Shown here: positions 8,164 to 16,749 of the stretch, piece by piece
How the letters are laid out: the number at the start of each line of letters is the position of its first letter
Position numbering within the stretch: the first letter of the stretch is position 1
Assembly: GCA_001872725.1 (NCBI GenBank)
Contig: MNWR01000092.1
Coordinates: 1-48,234 of the forward strand
Source: Proteobacteria bacterium CG1_02_64_396
Lineage (GTDB): Bacteria > Pseudomonadota > MNWR01 > CG1-02-64-396
DNA: 48,234 nt
Reading direction: 5' to 3'
Position numbers and translations under genes: made by a program
Notes under the pieces: generated by a model
Seen by the model: the letters and a program-made list of their open reading frames with translations, nothing else
What the model was told of the DNA's origin: nothing
The model's database searches: none

Positions 8164-8595
8164 AGACGGTTGCATTGCTTGGTTTGGCCTGTGAGTCCCT
8201 TCGTCATCGGCACTCCAAACCTCCACCCGCCTTGCCCCCCTCGACACCCGATTCAGCCCATACACCCAAGCCTCGACCCTCCGACCCGAATCGAGCCTTA
8301 CCTCCACCAACCGCCTGCCAAACAAACCCCGCCGCGATGCCACCCCGAGCGGTTCTTCGTAGTGATCGAGCAGCGGCAGCAATGCCGAGGGGCTGCGTAG
8401 ACGCAGCAGCACGCCGCGCACCCGATCACCCTTGCCCCCCGAAAGAATCACGCCAGGGTAGGCCCCCAGGTCGTACAAACGCCCCCGAACGGATCCGCGC
8501 CCAACCCGGCTGCAGCCCAGCTTGACCCGGCTTTGAATCCCCGGATCGGCCCGCCCCCAGATCAGGGTGCCGTACACAAAAAGGTACCGGTTCAT
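8158..8595 (-). CDS. Gamma-glutamylcyclotransferase-like (AIG2/GGCT fold) protein
   Basis: 145 residues. The N-terminal YLFVYGTLIWGRADPG carries the YGTL substrate-binding loop of the GGCT/AIG2 fold. VRGRLYDLGAYPGVILSGG is the usual second conserved stretch, and LLDHYEEP follows with the acidic position expected for catalysis. Family members release 5-oxoproline from gamma-glutamyl amines or peptides; which substrate applies here is unknown. The last residues (about NQAMQPSS) run into the terminal repeat of family 2, so the native C-terminus may have been replaced. It ends seven bases downstream of the hemerythrin stop on the same strand and is probably co-transcribed. Confidence 0.82.
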   Translation of the reverse strand: MNRYLFVYGTLIWGRADPGIQSRVKLGCSRVGRGSVRGRLYDLGAYPGVILSGGKGDRVRGVLLRLRSPSALLPLLDHYEEPLGVASRRGLFGRRLVEVRLDSGRRVEAWVYGLNRVSRGARRVEVWSADDEGTHRPNQAMQPSS

Positions 8596-8602
8596 CGCCG
8601 CT

Positions 8603-9148
8603 TTAAACCCCCTCCTCCCATCCCGCCAGTTGCCGTTCCAGGGCTTGCAACCGCTCTGTCCACGGCACGATCCAGCTCTCTTCCACCAACGCCCCCAACC
8701 TGTGGGCGGTGGCGGAGTCGATGCGGGCTTCGGCCATGGGGTAGAGAACCCGATCCTCCTTGAGGATGTGTTGCCCGATCAAAAAGGTGTACTGGCGCAC
8801 CGCTCGACAGAAGGCCTCGCCGCCCCCCCGCTCCCCTGCCGCGATTTGCTGGGCAGCAGCCCCCATTGCCTCAAGGTATTTTCGCCCGTTGTCATGTTCG
8901 AACAGCATCACCCCCAGCGGCCCCCCCTCGCGTGGCACCCCTGCAGCCTCCATGGCGGAGAAGAGCAGCTGTTCCTCCTTGTGGTGGTGCCAGTGGTCGG
9001 CGTATTCGACCAGCCACCCCACCCCCCGCAGCGCCGCCTGACCATCGACCGGCTCGCCCCCGCGAATGGCCACGCACCAGTGGTCGAGCACGTTGAGCAT
9101 GCGCTCGATGGTGCGGTGTTCCTGTCGGAGGAGCTCGGTAAGCTTCAT
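8603..9148 (-). CDS. Hemerythrin-domain protein
   Basis: 181-residue single-domain hemerythrin/HHE cation-binding protein, expected to hold a di-iron centre in a four-helix bundle. Ligand motifs in order are RQEHRTIERM near the start, DHWHHHKEEQLLF, MLFEHDNGRKYLE and HILKEDRVLYPM. Relatives sense or carry O2 or NO, or act in repair of iron-sulfur centres. The ATG at 9148 follows GAAAGGGG. An upstream in-frame ATG at 9262 would add 38 unconserved residues spanning the promoter region. A strong palindrome at 9208-9228 in front of the gene suggests specific regulation. The cyclotransferase-like gene follows directly. Confidence 0.88.
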   Translation of the reverse strand: MKLTELLRQEHRTIERMLNVLDHWCVAIRGGEPVDGQAALRGVGWLVEYADHWHHHKEEQLLFSAMEAAGVPREGGPLGVMLFEHDNGRKYLEAMGAAAQQIAAGERGGGEAFCRAVRQYTFLIGQHILKEDRVLYPMAEARIDSATAHRLGALVEESWIVPWTERLQALERQLAGWEEGV

Positions 9149-9207
9149 GGCAACCCCTTTCTGGGGTGAAAAACCCAGCCGTTCCAAAATCATCTGGTAT
9201 CGACTAA

Positions 9208-9228
9208 TTAAGGTATCGTAATACTTAA
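9208..9228. promoter_or_regulatory. Palindromic operator candidate upstream of the hemerythrin gene
   Basis: The 21 bases TTAAGGTAT, CGTA, ATACTTAA form an inverted repeat with one unpaired base, in an AT-rich patch of a GC-rich genome. It lies 60-80 bp upstream of the hemerythrin start. Rrf2-family repressors such as NsrR often control hemerythrin genes through AT-rich dyads. The link here rests on position and symmetry only. Confidence 0.4.
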
Positions 9229-9364
9229 ATAGAGATAGGGCCACGCAGGCTGTACAACCCACCCACGCACCAGTCAGGATGGTCAGGAACTGTCAACGTC
9301 GACCCGACTCAAGCAACACGGGACGTTGGCCCCAAGGGAACAGGAACCCACACTCGGAGCGACC

Positions 9365-9715
9365 ATGACTGCCCTGCCGCTGGCCCAGCACCATTGCACC
9401 GCACTCCCCCCCGGCACCCCCCCTTTGAACGAAGAGGCGGCGGGGCTTTTGCTGCAACAACTCAACCACGGTTGGACCATCAAAGTCGGCCCCATACTGA
9501 ACAAACGTTTCGATCTGCCCGACTTTGCCCGGGCCTTGGCCCTGACCCAAACCATCGGCGCCCTGGCCGAGTCCGAAAACCATCACCCCGAAATCTGCCT
9601 GGCCTGGGGCAAGGTTGAGGTCCGGCTGCGGACCCATTCGGTGGGGGGCTTGAGTTTGAATGACTTCATTCTTGCGGCCCGTATTGAGGAGCAACGGGGT
9701 TCGGGTTTGGGGTAA
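9365..9715 (+). CDS. phhB: 4a-hydroxytetrahydrobiopterin dehydratase (pterin carbinolamine dehydratase)
   Basis: A 116-residue protein of the PCD/DCoH family, which dehydrates 4a-hydroxytetrahydropterin to regenerate the pterin cofactor of aromatic amino acid hydroxylases. The signature is visible: ESENHHPEICLAWGKVEVRL has the paired catalytic histidines and proline, a third histidine follows in RTHSVGG, and the terminal aspartate is in LSLND. GWTIKVGPILNKRFDLPDF is the usual first strand-helix unit. The ATG at 9365 has GGAG seven bases upstream; an ATG at 9326 is less likely. No phenylalanine hydroxylase gene is adjacent. The gene is divergent from the hemerythrin gene. Confidence 0.9.
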   Translation: MTALPLAQHHCTALPPGTPPLNEEAAGLLLQQLNHGWTIKVGPILNKRFDLPDFARALALTQTIGALAESENHHPEICLAWGKVEVRLRTHSVGGLSLNDFILAARIEEQRGSGLG

Positions 9716-9825
9716 GCAGGGGTCAACGACGTTGTATCAAAAAGCGGCGTGGCGCACAGTTTGCACCACTTAAATATGCTCGGATCATGCAAATTTAGTC
9801 ACCTATCGCGACAACGAGACTGAGG

Positions 9826-12099
9826 ATGGACAAGCCCCCTTTCCCCGCGCAGATCCTCGACTCACGCAAGATGTTGACCGTCACCCTCACAGGCCTGGGG
9901 ATCGCCCTGTTGGTCTGGTCGCAAGCGGTGAACTTCCTGATCTTCCACGCCCTCGTCGAATTCTTCTCGGTGGTGGTCGCCTTCACCATCGGGGTGGTCG
10001 CCTGGCAAACCCACCCCTTCACCCGCAACCACTTTCTGCTGTTTCTGGGCTGTATGTTTCCCTGGATCGGCGGCCTGGATCTGATGCACACCCTGCTCTA
10101 CAAAGGGATGAATCTTCTGCCGACCGACGCCAATCCCCCCACCCAATTTTGGGTGGTGGCCCGCCTGCTTCAGGGGGTGGCGCTGCTCTGTGCCCCCGTT
10201 TACCTCACCCGAACCCTACGTCCCGTCCCGATCTTGATCGGGATCGGTACCCTCGCCGTCACCCTGTCGATCGCCATTCTCACCGGCCATTTTCCCGACG
10301 CCTACATCGAGGGGATGGGGCTGACCTCCTTCAAGGTGGGGATGGAGGTGGTGGTGATCGCCCTGCTCGTGGGGAGCCGGCTGTTCCTCATGGCCCGTCG
10401 CCGCCTGGTGGACGAACAAACGCTGACCTGGATGACCCTGGCCATCGGGTTTTCCATCGTCTCGGAGCTTGCCTTCACCTTCTACACCGACCTCTTCGGA
10501 CTCTCGAACCTGATCGGCCACATCTTCAAGGTGGGCGCCTTCTGGTTCATTTTTTTAGCGCTGGTCCACACCACCCTGCACGAACCCTTCCGGCAATTGG
10601 CCCGACAGGTCTCCACCTACGACTCGATCCCCGACCCCATCGTGGTGGTCGACAAACAGGGGGTGATCCGCCAAAGCAACCGCGTTGCCGAGGCTGTGTC
10701 GGGCTCTGCCACCCTGGTCGGGGCAGCTTTGCATGAGCGGTTGCACTCCCCCTCCACCCCCATCGAGCAATGCCCGGTCTGCCGTCTGCTGGCGCTGGGG
10801 GAATCGAGCCATGGAGTGGAGCTGCACCTGCCCGAGGTGGGACGGTGGCAAATGGTGGTGGTCTCCCCCCTGTGGACCGGCACCGATCCCAGCGCCATGG
10901 TGTTGGTCGTCCACGACATCACCGCCAAAAAACGGGGGGAGTTCCGTCTGCGTCGTCTCAACCGGGCCCTTTACACCTTAATCACCTGCAACCACGCCAT
11001 GATTCACGCCCACAGCGAGGAGGGTCTGTTCCAGGATGTCTGCGATCTAATCGTGCGCCGGGGGGGGTACGCCATGGCCTGGGTGGGGCTACGGGGGGAT
11101 GACCCGGAGCGGCGGATCGTCCCGGTCGCCCATGCGGGAAAAGAGGATGGATTTCTCGAAACGGTCCCCTTCTTCTGGGACGGCCCCCCCGAAACCCATT
11201 GCCCGGCGACGCGGGCGCTGCGCCGGGGAAAAACCACTTATATCAACGATATCGTTCACGAAATTGTTTATCCCCGGTTGCGCGAAGAGGCGCTCAAACG
11301 GGGGTACGCATCGACCCTGGCCATCCCGCTACGCGGTGATGGGGGCCAACCCTGGGGGGTCCTGACCGTCTACGCCGACCGCCCCCACTTCTTCACCGAC
11401 GACGAGCTGGTGTTGCTCGACAATCTGTCGGGCGATCTGGCCTTCGGGGTCGAATCGCTGCGTAACGAAAAGGCCCGCACTCAGGCCCAGCAAGAGCATC
11501 GCTCCAGCCTGGAACGGCTCAACCGCTCGATGGAACAAGTGGTGGAGGCGGTAGCCCGCACCATTGAAAAACGGGACCCTTACACAGCGGGGCATCAACA
11601 ACGGGTCGCCACACTGGCGGTCGCCATCGCCCGCGCCATGAGCCTGCCCGAGGAGCAAATCCGGGGGATCGAACTGGGGGCCTCGATTCATGATCTGGGC
11701 AAGATCAACATCCCCACCGAAATCCTCACCCGCCCCGGCAAACTCAATCCCTACGAGATGGAGATCATCCGCACCCATTCCCAAAGCGGCTGGGAGATCA
11801 TGGATGGGGTCGACCTGCCCTGGCCGGTGGCGACCATGATTTTGCAGCACCACGAACGGCTCGACGGTTCGGGCTACCCTCATGGCATTCAAGACGGGGA
11901 GATCCTGCTCGAAGCCCGGATCATCGCGGTGGCCGACGTGGTCGAGGCGATGAGCTCCCACCGCCCCTACCGAGCCCGCAATCCCCTGGATGCCGCCTTG
12001 AGCGAGATCGAAACCCACGCCGGGAGCTTTTACGACCCGGAGGTGGTACGGGCCTGTTTGCACCTGTTCCGAGAGGAGGGGTTCAACCTGGAGGGATGA
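9826..12099 (+). CDS. MASE3-PAS-GAF-HD-GYP c-di-GMP phosphodiesterase
   Basis: 757 residues. The N-terminal membrane sensor of MASE3 type spans about residues 15-250, with the typical FFSVVVAFTIGVVAW and GGLDLMHTLLYKGMN. A PAS domain (about 260-370) begins YDSIPDPIVVVDKQG, and a GAF domain covers about 385-535. The C-terminal HD-GYP domain (about 560-750) has KRDPYTAGHQQRV, IHDLGKINIP and HHERLDGSGYP, so all metal and GYP residues are present. The predicted role is hydrolysis of cyclic di-GMP in response to a membrane and a cytosolic signal. GAGG precedes the ATG. It is followed 82 bp later by a paralogue on the same strand. Confidence 0.92.
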   Translation: MDKPPFPAQILDSRKMLTVTLTGLGIALLVWSQAVNFLIFHALVEFFSVVVAFTIGVVAWQTHPFTRNHFLLFLGCMFPWIGGLDLMHTLLYKGMNLLPTDANPPTQFWVVARLLQGVALLCAPVYLTRTLRPVPILIGIGTLAVTLSIAILTGHFPDAYIEGMGLTSFKVGMEVVVIALLVGSRLFLMARRRLVDEQTLTWMTLAIGFSIVSELAFTFYTDLFGLSNLIGHIFKVGAFWFIFLALVHTTLHEPFRQLARQVSTYDSIPDPIVVVDKQGVIRQSNRVAEAVSGSATLVGAALHERLHSPSTPIEQCPVCRLLALGESSHGVELHLPEVGRWQMVVVSPLWTGTDPSAMVLVVHDITAKKRGEFRLRRLNRALYTLITCNHAMIHAHSEEGLFQDVCDLIVRRGGYAMAWVGLRGDDPERRIVPVAHAGKEDGFLETVPFFWDGPPETHCPATRALRRGKTTYINDIVHEIVYPRLREEALKRGYASTLAIPLRGDGGQPWGVLTVYADRPHFFTDDELVLLDNLSGDLAFGVESLRNEKARTQAQQEHRSSLERLNRSMEQVVEAVARTIEKRDPYTAGHQQRVATLAVAIARAMSLPEEQIRGIELGASIHDLGKINIPTEILTRPGKLNPYEMEIIRTHSQSGWEIMDGVDLPWPVATMILQHHERLDGSGYPHGIQDGEILLEARIIAVADVVEAMSSHRPYRARNPLDAALSEIETHAGSFYDPEVVRACLHLFREEGFNLEG

Positions 12100-12181
12100 T
12101 CGCACGCACCGTTGAAAACCACGTCCCGAACCCGAACCAGATGAAGTAGCATCATCCGACGTACCCCCCGCCGGAGACCCC

Positions 12182-15100
12182 ATGCCCCCCACGCACGACA
12201 CCAACCTTGAACACCTGATGCAGCAGCTCCGCGACGGACGCCTGCCGGTTGAGGCGTTGCGTTCCGCTGTCACCGCCCTGCTCGACGCCCCCGACACCCC
12301 CCCAAAAACCTTGGTCCGGGTCGGCCACGACCTGCTCAACTTGGTGCAAGAGCTGGAGCTCAGTCGTCGGGGCATCGAACGGGCGCGCAGGGAGTGGACC
12401 GCAGCCATCGACGCCGTTACCGAGCCTGTGTTTTTGCACGACCGCGAATTCAACATCATCCGGGCCAACAAGGCCTACGCCGAAGCGGCCGGCCTTCCCC
12501 TGCCCGAACTCCTCGGGCGTCCCTACTACGAGGTCTTCCCTAAAAGCAAAGGGCCCACCCACCTCTGCCAAGGGGCGCTCGAAACCAAGCAGCTCGATCC
12601 AGCCCGCGAAGAGCTCCACCTGGTCGACGGCAAGGTGTTCGTCAGTCGCGACTACCCGCTGCGCGATCTGCGCGATCAATACCTGTATTCGGTCCACCTG
12701 CTCGACGACGTCACCGAGGCGCGCAGCGCCGAACAGGCGCTACGGCGCAGTGAGGCGATGCTCAACCGGGCCGAGCGCCTGGCCCATCTGGGCAGTTGGG
12801 CATTCGATCCCCGCAGCGGCAAGATGATCTGGTCGGCCGAGGTGGCCCACATCTTCGGGCTTGAGGAGCAAACCGAGTCCGGCAACTTGGAGACCCTGCT
12901 GCGGCTGGTCCACCCCGACGACCGGGAGCGGGTTGCCCAAACCCTGAAGGGGCACCTGACCGATGCGGTCGATCTCGATTTTCGCATCGCCCCCTTCGAG
13001 GATCTTGAGCTACTGATCCACGAACATGCCGAGCCGCTTGAAGGCGACGGCGCAGGGGTGGTCGGGACCTTTCAAGATGTCACCGAGAGCAGGGCCACCG
13101 AGGCGGCGCTGCTGCAACGTTCCCTCGATCTCGGGGAGCGGGTCAAAGAGCTCGACACCCTGTTCAAGCTCTCGCGGCTGATCGACGAACCGGGCATCGA
13201 CGCCCCGCGGCTGTTGCAACAAACCGCCGCGTTGATTCCTGTCGGCATGCAGCACCCCGAGCGGGTTTCGGTCCTCGTCGAGTTGTCGGAACACCGCTTC
13301 CACGCCGGTTGCACCCCCTTCCTCCCCGGCCAGGCCGAAGAGCTGGCCCTGCCCATCAAAATCGAACATCGCCAAGTGGGCACCGTCGCAGTGGCGGTGC
13401 AGCGCGGGGCGGGCGAGAAGGAAACGATTCAGCCCGAAGAGCGCAATATGCTGGCCGCCATTGCCGAACGGCTGGGCCATGTGCTGGGACGCTGGCAACT
13501 GGCCCAAGCCCGACGCGAGGCGGAGCACAAGGTGCGCGACAGCAACGCCCTGCTCGAACAGGTCTTCGAAAACGTCCATCTGCTGATCGCCTACCTCGAC
13601 GCCGATTTCAACTTCTTGCGGGTCAACAGCGCCTACGCCGCCATCGAGGGGCAGCTCCCCGCCTATTTCGTCGGCAAAAACCACTTTGCCCTGTACCCCA
13701 ATGCCGAAAACGAGGCGATCTTCCGTCGGGTGGTGCGCAGCGGGGAGCGGTTTCAGGTACAGGCCAAACCCTTCAGCTACCCCAACCACCCCGAATGGGG
13801 AATCAGCTATTGGGATTGGACCCTGACCCCGGTGAAAAACGAGCAGGGGGTGGCGACAGGGGTGGTGCTGGCGCTGCTGGACGTCACCGAGCGCACCCGC
13901 GCCGAGGGTGAGGTCCACCGCAGCGAAACCAGCCTAAAACAGGCCCAAGCCATCGCCCATTTGGGCAATTGGGACTGGAACATCGTCAGCAACGAGCTGG
14001 CCTGGTCCGACGAGATCTACCGCATCTTTGGGCTACATCCCCAGCAGTTTGGCGCCACCTACATCGCCTTTTTAGAGAGGGTTCACCCCGACGACCGCCA
14101 GGCAGTGATCGACGCGGTGAACCACGCCGTCGCGCAGCATACCCCCTACGGCATCGTCCACCGTCTGGTTCGCCCCAACGGAGACATTCGGGTGGTTCGG
14201 GAGCAGGGGCAGGTGACCTACGGCCCAGAGGGGCAGCCGCTGCGTATGGTCGGGGTGATCCACGACATCACCCAGATCGTCCAGGCCGAGGCGATGAGCC
14301 AGCGGTTGGGCAGGATTCTCGACCACGCCCCCACCCTGGTGCTGGTCCTCGACGCCGCCACCCTGCTCATCGTTCAGGTCAACGAGGGGACGGCCCAGCG
14401 CCTGGGCTCCCCCAGTCAAAACCTGCTTGGGCACTCGGTGGCCGAGCTGCTGGGTGAGGTCGATCTGGCCCGTTTGCGGTCCGAAGGGGCGTGTCTGCGC
14501 TCGGGCGAAACAACCCAAGCGCAGTTCGACATCGAGCTGCACCCCCACCACGGCGACCCCTTTCCCGCCGAGGTGCGACTGAGTTACGCCGCCGACGAAC
14601 CGACCCCCTTGCTGTTGCTCATCGCTCAGGACATCACCCAGCGCAAACAGACCGAGGCGGAGTTGCTGGCAACCCTGCGCGCCCTCAAGACGATCTCAAC
14701 CTGCAACAAAACCTTGATCCACGCCGTGGACGAAACCCGGCTGCTGGGCGACATCTGCAAACTGGTGGTCGAGGTGGGGGGATACCCCATGGCATGGGTC
14801 GGACTGGCGCGGCAAGACGAACGGCGCACCGTGGATCCGGTCGCCTGGGCAAGCAACTCCGGGGAGGATGTCACCCAGGAGTTTATCGCCTCCCTCGAAC
14901 CGAGCTGGTCCGTCGACACCCCCAAGGGATACGGGCCGGCCGGCCGGGCGATTCGCACCGGGGCGCCGGTGGTCCTCGATGTGACCGATCCCGACTTCGA
15001 GCCGTGGCGCGAACTGGCGACCGAGCACGGTTTCGCGTCGGCACTGGCGCTACCCCTGACTTCAGAAGGGATCCCCCTCGGCGCCCTGACCATCTACGCC

Positions 15101-15850
15101 GACCAGCCCCAACTTTTTACCGAGGCCGAGATCGCCATCTTGTCCGAGCTGGCCGACGACCTGGCCTTCGGCATGACCACGCTGCACACCCGCGCCGCCC
15201 GTCACCACGCCGAACATCTGGCCCACCAGCGCATGGAGCAACTGGGACGAGCGATGGAGCAGACGATTCGAGCCATTGCCCTGACCATCGAAAAACGGGA
15301 TCCCTACACGGCGGGGCATCAACTACGGGTCGCCGATCTGGCTGCCCATATCGCCCAAGAGATGGGGCTTTTGCCGGAGCAGATCGAGGCGATTCATATG
15401 GGGGGGCAGATCCACGACATCGGTAAAATCTATGTCCCGGCCGAGATTCTGGGCCGCCCCGGCACGTTGACAACCAACGAAATGAACCTGATCCGAGCCC
15501 ACCCCGAGATCGGCCACGAGATCGTGGCGGGGATCGAATTTCCCTGGCCGGTGGCCGACATCATTCGCTACCACCACGAGCGGCTCGACGGCTCAGGCTA
15601 TCCCGACGGACTCAAGGGGGAGGCAATCCCCTTAGAGGCCAGGGTTCTGGCGGTGGCCGACGTGGTCGAGGCGATGGCCTCCCACCGCCCCTACCGACCC
15701 GGATGGGGCATCGAACCGGCGCTGGCCGAAGTCGAGGCCAACGCAGGCACCCTATACGACCGCGATGCGGTCGCCGCTTGTCTGCGTCTGTTTCGCGAAA
15801 GGGGGTATGTCATCCCTCCGCCCGAAGAGCGGGCCATCCCCAACCCTTGA
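12182..15850 (+). CDS. Multi-PAS/GAF HD-GYP phosphodiesterase
   Basis: 1,222-residue cytosolic sensor enzyme with no evident membrane segment. Domains in order: PAS (about 70-185), PAS with HLGSWAFDPRSG (about 190-305), a GAF-like segment (about 310-440), PAS beginning LLEQVFENVHLLIAYLD (about 455-580), PAS with HLGNWDWNIVSNELAWSD (about 580-700), PAS (about 700-815), GAF (about 830-1000) and HD-GYP (about 1020-1210). The HD-GYP has TAGHQLRVADL, IHDIGKIYVP and HHERLDGSGYPDG, so it should be catalytically competent. The GAF-HD-GYP half is closely similar to the preceding gene, indicating duplication. Its stop touches the left end of repeat family 2, copy B. Confidence 0.92.
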   Translation: MPPTHDTNLEHLMQQLRDGRLPVEALRSAVTALLDAPDTPPKTLVRVGHDLLNLVQELELSRRGIERARREWTAAIDAVTEPVFLHDREFNIIRANKAYAEAAGLPLPELLGRPYYEVFPKSKGPTHLCQGALETKQLDPAREELHLVDGKVFVSRDYPLRDLRDQYLYSVHLLDDVTEARSAEQALRRSEAMLNRAERLAHLGSWAFDPRSGKMIWSAEVAHIFGLEEQTESGNLETLLRLVHPDDRERVAQTLKGHLTDAVDLDFRIAPFEDLELLIHEHAEPLEGDGAGVVGTFQDVTESRATEAALLQRSLDLGERVKELDTLFKLSRLIDEPGIDAPRLLQQTAALIPVGMQHPERVSVLVELSEHRFHAGCTPFLPGQAEELALPIKIEHRQVGTVAVAVQRGAGEKETIQPEERNMLAAIAERLGHVLGRWQLAQARREAEHKVRDSNALLEQVFENVHLLIAYLDADFNFLRVNSAYAAIEGQLPAYFVGKNHFALYPNAENEAIFRRVVRSGERFQVQAKPFSYPNHPEWGISYWDWTLTPVKNEQGVATGVVLALLDVTERTRAEGEVHRSETSLKQAQAIAHLGNWDWNIVSNELAWSDEIYRIFGLHPQQFGATYIAFLERVHPDDRQAVIDAVNHAVAQHTPYGIVHRLVRPNGDIRVVREQGQVTYGPEGQPLRMVGVIHDITQIVQAEAMSQRLGRILDHAPTLVLVLDAATLLIVQVNEGTAQRLGSPSQNLLGHSVAELLGEVDLARLRSEGACLRSGETTQAQFDIELHPHHGDPFPAEVRLSYAADEPTPLLLLIAQDITQRKQTEAELLATLRALKTISTCNKTLIHAVDETRLLGDICKLVVEVGGYPMAWVGLARQDERRTVDPVAWASNSGEDVTQEFIASLEPSWSVDTPKGYGPAGRAIRTGAPVVLDVTDPDFEPWRELATEHGFASALALPLTSEGIPLGALTIYADQPQLFTEAEIAILSELADDLAFGMTTLHTRAARHHAEHLAHQRMEQLGRAMEQTIRAIALTIEKRDPYTAGHQLRVADLAAHIAQEMGLLPEQIEAIHMGGQIHDIGKIYVPAEILGRPGTLTTNEMNLIRAHPEIGHEIVAGIEFPWPVADIIRYHHERLDGSGYPDGLKGEAIPLEARVLAVADVVEAMASHRPYRPGWGIEPALAEVEANAGTLYDRDAVAACLRLFRERGYVIPPPEERAIPNP

Positions 15851-16113
15851 CCTAAGGAGACGCTGATTAAAGGCAAAACTCCGCCATTGAAGCGCCTGTA
15901 AATCCCCCCTGTCCCCCCTTGAACAGGGGGGGGAGGGACGCTCACGGGAGGCGTTCGGGTCGAGTGCATCAGCGCTTCCGAGCAGCCCAGGGATGGGCCG
16001 CCACAGTGGTGCGCAGTCGTAGGAGGCGACCTAAGTCGCCGAAGCTCTGCTTTTGGTTTTTGCGTAGCGTGCTGATTCAAGGCAGGAACCTTTAATCAGC
16101 GTTTCCCTAAGGA
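15851..16113 (-). repeat. Dispersed repeat family 2, copy B
   Basis: The element fills the whole gap between the HD-GYP stop and the next gene. Its ends are inverted repeats: CTAAGGAGACGCTGATTAA at the left, and CCTTTAATCAGCGTTTCCCT at the right. Inside are a CCCCCTGT...ACAGGGGG hairpin near 15906-15935, the block GGATGGGCCGCCACAGTGGT, a REP-like dyad GTAGGAGGCGACCTAAGTCG near 16019, and GGTTTTTGCGTAGCG. The right end supplies the AAGGAG used by the downstream gene. Confidence 0.75.
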
Positions 16114-16119
16114 GTTCTC

Positions 16120-16671
16120 ATGGCCCTGGTCGAATCGATCGACATCCCCCTCGGCACACCGATGCCCCCCTTCGATCTGCCCGACCCCAACGGCAACGTG
16201 CACACTTTGCGAGGGGCGCTCGGTCCCAAAGGGCTGTTGATCGCCTTTACCTGCAACCACTGCCCCTACGCCATTGCCGTCTGGCCCCGGCTTGTGGCGT
16301 TGGCAGCGCGGGGTCGGGCGCTGGGGATCGCCACCGTGGCGATCAATCCCAACATCCACCCTAGCTACCCCGACGACGCCCCCCCAAAAATGAAAGAGGC
16401 GGTGGCCCGTTGGGGGGTCGACTTCCCCTATCTGGTCGACGAATCCCAGACGGTGGCCCGCGCCTACAAGGCGCAGTGCACCCCCGACCTCTATCTGCTC
16501 GACGGGGGGGGCAAGCTGGCCTACCACGGCCGGATCGACGACTGCTGGCAGAACGAGGCCAAGGTAACCCGGCGCGAATTGCTGGCCGCCATCGAGGCGG
16601 TGGCGACGGGGCAAACGGTGGACTTGGAGCAGATCCCCTCGCTGGGGTGCTCGATCAAATGGAAGGGGTGA
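16120..16671 (+). CDS. Thioredoxin-fold redoxin family protein
   Basis: 183 residues of the AhpC/TSA-redoxin type, with FDLPDPNGNVHTLRGALGPK, then LLIAFTCNHCPYAIAVWPRL. CNHCPY supplies two cysteines in a CxxC arrangement. PYLVDESQTVARAYKAQCTP includes the cis-proline region, and DLYLLDGGGKLAYHGRIDD follows. It has no signal peptide, so it is cytosolic. The family is common next to unrelated genes and probably acts as a thiol peroxidase or disulfide reductase; substrate unknown. Its Shine-Dalgarno AAGGAG, five bases before the ATG, lies at the boundary of repeat copy B. BioC follows 78 bp downstream. Confidence 0.87.
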   Translation: MALVESIDIPLGTPMPPFDLPDPNGNVHTLRGALGPKGLLIAFTCNHCPYAIAVWPRLVALAARGRALGIATVAINPNIHPSYPDDAPPKMKEAVARWGVDFPYLVDESQTVARAYKAQCTPDLYLLDGGGKLAYHGRIDDCWQNEAKVTRRELLAAIEAVATGQTVDLEQIPSLGCSIKWKG

Positions 16672-16749
16672 GTCCCAGTTTGGATGCGGGGGTAGGCTCG
16701 GGTACCATCGCGCCCCCTTGTCCCCCACCCCCCATCGATCTGAAATCCC

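Noticed and set aside
7417-8400. 327-codon frame joining the end of the LuxR-type gene, a gene remnant and repeat family 2
   Set aside because: Only residues about 37-115 look protein-like. The start lies inside the regulator gene and the end inside the repeat and an antisense gene.
9716-9825. TTTGCA...TGCAAA inverted pair before the MASE3 gene
   Set aside because: Six-base arms 21 bases apart are expected by chance at this scale and no promoter elements align with them.
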